The translations under genes were made by a program, and so were the position numbers. Of a stretch of 64,000 bases of DNA, positions 59,782-64,000 are shown piece by piece (the first letter of the stretch is position 1; the number at the start of each line of letters is the position of its first letter). The stretch covers positions 1 to 64,000 of the forward strand of contig JAIOZM010000012.1 of NCBI GenBank assembly GCA_021740585.1, in the 5' to 3' direction. The stretch is from Bacteroidales bacterium. Its GTDB lineage: Bacteria; Bacteroidota; Bacteroidia; Bacteroidales; GCA-2748055. Below the pieces are notes generated by a model. It was not told where the DNA came from and searched no databases. It worked only from the letters and a program-made list of their open reading frames with translations.

Positions 59782-61044
59782 ATGAGATACTTACTATTAA
59801 CAGGCTTTTTGTTGTTCTCTTTGGAAAGCTTTCCACAGGAAACCATGAGCCTTGAAAGATGTTTGTCGGCTGCTGTTGAAAATCATCCCCGAATGAGCGA
59901 TAAGCAAATTCTGGAGAGCATCAGCCAAAATAGTGTTATGAATATTAATACTCAATGGAAACCTTCCTTAAATTTAAATGGTCAGATTACCTACCAGTCT
60001 GATGTTATTGAAATTGGCAGTACCATTTCCATTCCGGGAATTGAATTTCCATCTCCTCAAAAAGATCAGTATAAACTATATCTGGATTTGCAGCAAACCA
60101 TATTTGATGGGGGCAGAATTAAGCAGCAAAAAATATTGGAAGATATCAGTATGAATGCAGGAATCAATAAACTTGATGCTGAAATTGAAACTGTAAAGGC
60201 CGACATAATAGAGATTTATTATGGAATTCTTCAATTGCAGGAAAGTGTCGAAGTACAAAACCTCACCCTCGCTCTGTTGAACGATAAAAAAGATATTATT
60301 CTTGCAGGTATCGAAAACGGGGTGATGATGCAATCGGATTTAAGTTTGTTGGAAATTGAAATTCTTGGGCTTGAGCAGGAAAAAAATGCAACTGAATTTC
60401 GCAAAAATGCTCTTATATCCATTTTGTCGGAGAAATGTAAAATTAATATTGATGAACAAATGGGCTTCAGCAATACCAGTCTCATTTTCAGGGAGTCTGA
60501 AATGAACCGAAAGGAAATCGACTACATGGATAATCAACAAGAGCTGCTGGCAGCAACAATTACAGTAAAAGAGAAAAACCAACTGCCGCTTATTTATGGA
60601 TTTGGACAATTGGGTTATGGTAATCCCGGATTAAATATGCTGAATGATGAATTTGATAGTTATTATTATTTGGGGCTTGGACTTAAATGGAATTTATGGG
60701 ACTGGAAATCTACCAGTCGGGAGAAGCAAAATCTTTCTTATAAATCAGAACTCATTGATAATCTTAAGCTTGAATTCGAGGAAAATATTTCGAATGCATT
60801 GATCAATCAAAGAGCGCTTATTTTAAGTTATGAGCAAGGGGTTGAAAGTCTCAGGGTTTTAGCCGAAAAGCGTGCCGAAATTGTTAAGACATATGATTCT
60901 CAGTTTCGTGAAGGAACCATTAAAACTATTGACTATTTAGCCGTAGTAAATCAGGAAAAGATTACCAGAATTAAACTCGCAAACGAGAATATTTCCTTAC
61001 AAAAAGCTATTGCTACTTATAATTATATAAACGGAGAACTATAA
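59782..61044 (+). CDS. TolC-family outer membrane efflux protein
   Basis: MSLERCLSAAVENHPRMSDKQ; DLQQTIFDGGRIKQQ; LGLKWNLWDWKSTSREKQ. Confidence 0.93.
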   Translation: MRYLLLTGFLLFSLESFPQETMSLERCLSAAVENHPRMSDKQILESISQNSVMNINTQWKPSLNLNGQITYQSDVIEIGSTISIPGIEFPSPQKDQYKLYLDLQQTIFDGGRIKQQKILEDISMNAGINKLDAEIETVKADIIEIYYGILQLQESVEVQNLTLALLNDKKDIILAGIENGVMMQSDLSLLEIEILGLEQEKNATEFRKNALISILSEKCKINIDEQMGFSNTSLIFRESEMNRKEIDYMDNQQELLAATITVKEKNQLPLIYGFGQLGYGNPGLNMLNDEFDSYYYLGLGLKWNLWDWKSTSREKQNLSYKSELIDNLKLEFEENISNALINQRALILSYEQGVESLRVLAEKRAEIVKTYDSQFREGTIKTIDYLAVVNQEKITRIKLANENISLQKAIATYNYINGEL

Positions 61045-61060
61045 TATTAAATATACTGCC

Positions 61061-61948
61061 ATGAATTCAGTTAAAATCGTAACCCTCGGAACAATTATCT
61101 GCTTAATGCTTGCATCCTGCAAAGAAACGGAGCCGGAAGCTTTTGCTTCAGGAAATTTTGAAACACAGGATGTTTCAATCTCTGCGGAGACTACAGGAAA
61201 AATTCTTCAATTAAATATTAGTGAAGGAGACCGGTTAGAGGAAGGGCAAATATTTGCCATAATTGACACCACTCAATTATATTTAAAGCGTGTTCAGCTT
61301 ATGGCATGCAGAAAAGGTATTGCATCACGCCTGAATCAGCTTTCCACCCAAAAGGATGTTACAGAGGTTAATATGGACGTTCTTGAAAAGGAAATTATCC
61401 GTTTCGGCAGCTTGTTTATTGAAAAAGCTGCTACTAAAAAACAATTGGATGATTTAGAAGGACAAATGAATATTCTTAAGGCTCAGCTTAAAACCATAGA
61501 TGCGCAAAAGGCAAGCATTTATGCTGAATTGGAATCAATTGATGCACAAATAATGCAAATTCAGGATCAGATCGACCGCTCTTATGTCAGGGCTCCCTTT
61601 AATTGCACTGTTCTGGAGAAATATATGCTCGAAGGAGAACTGGCTGTGGCCGGAAGAAAAATTGCCAAAGTTGCTGACCTGTCATTTTTAAATCTAAGGG
61701 TTTTCATTCAGGGTGATCAGCTGAGCAGCATTAAACTGGGTGATAGCCTGCAGGTTGTTTACGATGGCTCACAAGGGCCCGAGAAAACAAAAGGTATAGT
61801 AATCTGGGTTAGTTCTGAGGCCGAGTTTACGCCTAAAATTATTCAAACACGCGAAGACAGGGTGAGCCTGGTCTATGCTGTTAAGCTTAAAGTAGAAAAT
61901 GATGGTTCGCTTAAAATTGGAATGCCCGGTGAAATTAATATTGATTAA
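61061..61948 (+). CDS. HlyD/MFP-family periplasmic adaptor
   Basis: Lipobox LASCKE; ISAETTGKILQLNISEGDRLEEGQIFAIIDT; RSYVRAPFNCTVLEKYMLEGELA. Confidence 0.93.
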   Translation: MNSVKIVTLGTIICLMLASCKETEPEAFASGNFETQDVSISAETTGKILQLNISEGDRLEEGQIFAIIDTTQLYLKRVQLMACRKGIASRLNQLSTQKDVTEVNMDVLEKEIIRFGSLFIEKAATKKQLDDLEGQMNILKAQLKTIDAQKASIYAELESIDAQIMQIQDQIDRSYVRAPFNCTVLEKYMLEGELAVAGRKIAKVADLSFLNLRVFIQGDQLSSIKLGDSLQVVYDGSQGPEKTKGIVIWVSSEAEFTPKIIQTREDRVSLVYAVKLKVENDGSLKIGMPGEINID

Positions 61949-61950
61949 CA

Positions 61951-62886
61951 ATGGCCATAATTGAGGCAAATAAAATATATAAGTCTTTTGGGGATGTGAA
62001 GGCTCTTCAGGATATTGATCTTGACGTGCAGCCCACTGAAATTTTTGGACTAATTGGTCCTGATGGTTCGGGTAAAACAACTCTTTTTCGTATACTTACC
62101 ACATTGCTTATTCCTGATTCCGGGTCTGCTAAGGTCTGCGGATACGACGTGGTGAAGGATTATAAGGAAATCAGAAAACGGGTGGGGTATATGGCCGGAC
62201 GATTTTCTTTGTACCACGATCTTACGGTTCAGGAAAATCTTAGGTTCTATGCCACAGTTTTCGGCACAAGGGTGGTCGATAATTACGATTTGATAGAAGA
62301 TATCTATAGTCATATTGAACCATTTAAGAATCGAAAAGCCGGACAATTATCAGGTGGAATGAAGCAAAAACTTGCCTTATCATGTGCCCTCATCCATCGT
62401 CCTGAACTTTTGGTTTTGGATGAACCTACAACAGGGGTTGACGCGGTTTCACGAAAGGAATTCTGGGATATGCTGCAAAAAATCAGATTGCAGGGAATAA
62501 GTGTTATTGTTTCCACCCCGTATATGGATGAGGCTCAAAAATGCGATAGAGTAGGACTAATGCTAAATTCAAAAATCCTGTCGATCGCAAAACCCGATCA
62601 AATAAGCGATCAAATAAATATTCCTTTGTATTCTGTAAGATCTAAATCGAACAATTTCCTTTTACTGAAAAGTTTGAGGAAACAGCCCTGGTGCAAATCT
62701 GCCTGGTTATTTGGTCAGGATATTCATCTGGGAGTAAATGACAATATCACAGAATCTGAATTGGAAAAAGAGCTTAATACCTTGGGAGGCATCAAATCTT
62801 ATATAAAAATTAATTATGGAATTGAAGATACTTTTATGGAATTAATGGGAGGGAAAACTTCCGAATCATCCCTAATTGTTAAGTAG
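61951..62886 (+). CDS. ABC transporter ATP-binding protein
   Basis: GPDGSGKTTLFRIL, LSGGMKQKLALSCALIHRPELLVLDEPTTGVD. Confidence 0.96.
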   Translation: MAIIEANKIYKSFGDVKALQDIDLDVQPTEIFGLIGPDGSGKTTLFRILTTLLIPDSGSAKVCGYDVVKDYKEIRKRVGYMAGRFSLYHDLTVQENLRFYATVFGTRVVDNYDLIEDIYSHIEPFKNRKAGQLSGGMKQKLALSCALIHRPELLVLDEPTTGVDAVSRKEFWDMLQKIRLQGISVIVSTPYMDEAQKCDRVGLMLNSKILSIAKPDQISDQINIPLYSVRSKSNNFLLLKSLRKQPWCKSAWLFGQDIHLGVNDNITESELEKELNTLGGIKSYIKINYGIEDTFMELMGGKTSESSLIVK

Positions 62887-62953
62887 TTGTGAATATAGCA
62901 TGAAATTTATTTTGAATTAAAAGACTTTCATCGACTTAGAATTAATAGCCAAT

Positions 62954-63700
62954 ATGTCTGATAATAATATAATAGAAGTTAGAAACCTGGTGAAGAAATT
63001 TGGCGATTTTACCGCGAATGACAATCTGAGTTTTGATGTCAGAAAGGGCGAAATATTCGGATTTCTTGGAGCCAATGGTGCCGGAAAAACAACGGCTATA
63101 AGAATCCTTTGCGGATTAAGTTTTCCAAGCTCCGGTGAGATTAAGATTGATGGACTGGATGTGTACACTCAACGTGAACTGATTAAAAGACGGATAGGGT
63201 ATATGAGTCAGAAGTTTTCTCTTTATGAAGATTTGACCATTTTTGAAAACATCAGATTTTTTGCCGCAATTTATGGTATGTCGAGGTCTGAAATCAAACA
63301 GCGCACTGCAGAACTGCTCGACCGATTAAATATTACTCATGCAAAAAATCGCTTAATCAGAGATATTCCTTTAGGATGGAAACAAAAACTGGCATTTTCT
63401 GTAGCCGTCTTTCATAATCCCGTCCTCGTTTTTCTGGATGAGCCCACCGGAGGTGTTGATCCTATTACACGTCGTCAGTTCTGGGAACTTATATACGAAT
63501 CGGCTTTACAGGGAATAACCGTCTTTGTTACAACGCATTATATGGATGAGGCGGAATATTGCGACCGGATTTCAATTATGGTTGATGGTCGTATTGAAGC
63601 TCTTGATTCACCGGATGGACTAAAAAATACCTATAAAGCAAATGATATTAATGAAGTATTTATAAAATTAGCCAGGGAAGGGAATAATAATCATGACTAA
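62954..63700 (+). CDS. ABC transporter ATP-binding protein
   Basis: GANGAGKTTAIRIL, IPLGWKQKLAFSVAVFHNPVLVFLDEPTGGVD. Confidence 0.96.
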   Translation: MSDNNIIEVRNLVKKFGDFTANDNLSFDVRKGEIFGFLGANGAGKTTAIRILCGLSFPSSGEIKIDGLDVYTQRELIKRRIGYMSQKFSLYEDLTIFENIRFFAAIYGMSRSEIKQRTAELLDRLNITHAKNRLIRDIPLGWKQKLAFSVAVFHNPVLVFLDEPTGGVDPITRRQFWELIYESALQGITVFVTTHYMDEAEYCDRISIMVDGRIEALDSPDGLKNTYKANDINEVFIKLAREGNNNHD

Positions 63701-63733
63701 GATAATTTTAACCGGATAGAGTTTTAAAAAACT

Positions 63734-64000
63734 ATGAAAAGACTTTTAGGATTCATACAAAAGGAAATTTATCATATTTTCCGGGACTACCGGACTTTAT
63801 TGATATTATTTGGTATTCCACTGGCACAAATACTCATATTCGGATTTGTTGTTACAAATGATCTGCGGGATGTTAAAATAGCAGTTCTGGATCAGTCGAA
63901 AGATGAAGTAACTACTGCTATAATGGATAAGATTCTCTCTTCGGGATATTTTATTTTGGAGGAAGAGCTTAGTTCTCTGGACCAGATTGAACCGGCTTTT
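63734..64000 (+). CDS. ABC transporter permease (ABC-2 type), truncated at right edge
   Basis: MKRLLGFIQKEIYHIFRDYRTLLILFGIPLAQILIFGFVVTNDLRDVKIAVLDQSKDE. Confidence 0.9.
   Translation, partial: MKRLLGFIQKEIYHIFRDYRTLLILFGIPLAQILIFGFVVTNDLRDVKIAVLDQSKDEVTTAIMDKILSSGYFILEEELSSLDQIEPAF

Noticed and set aside
1-64000. tRNA or rRNA genes
   Set aside because: No cloverleaf or rRNA-like conserved stretch was recognised by eye; a tRNAscan/Infernal run would be decisive.

Overview
The window is AT-rich Bacteroidota-type chromosomal DNA, mostly densely coding. (1) 1-10 kb is a minus-strand type I restriction-modification island. It holds hsdM, hsdS, a GHKL-ATPase/PD-(D/E)XK-like fusion, a RhuM gene flanked by two truncated or chimeric AlbA_2-type ORFs that share the same 5' end, and an hsdR whose N-terminus is in a different frame from the rest. 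(2) 10-22 kb holds a hybrid histidine kinase, an aldo/keto reductase, an arginine decarboxylase-like gene next to a deoxyhypusine-synthase-like gene, an MscS channel, a CitD-CitE fusion with CitF, and rsgA. (3) 23-34.5 kb is a minus-strand isoprenoid block. Mevalonate-pathway genes (HMG-CoA reductase, GYDIA-type GHMP kinase, mvaD, mevalonate kinase, type 2 IPP isomerase) follow leucine-catabolism-type genes (MCC beta, methylglutaconyl-CoA hydratase, acyl-CoA dehydrogenase). No HMG-CoA synthase is present, which suggests a leucine-to-mevalonate carbon route. LipA and a UbiA prenyltransferase follow. (4) 35-37 kb has a Fur/PerR-type regulator with palindromic boxes and a peroxiredoxin. (5) 38-45 kb is a decaying accessory zone with an IS66 remnant, a MutS-like pseudogene, a FISUMP protein and an apparently intact subclass B1 metallo-beta-lactamase. 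(6) 45-64 kb is mostly housekeeping: rubredoxin, pepD, an IDH-family enzyme, an SLC13 permease, an asparaginase, an ECF sigma operon, an M28 peptidase and a TetR-controlled efflux operon. The best candidates for under-described biology are the GHKL-nuclease fusion in the RM locus and the leucine/mevalonate operon. All calls come from reading the sequence; no database search was run.
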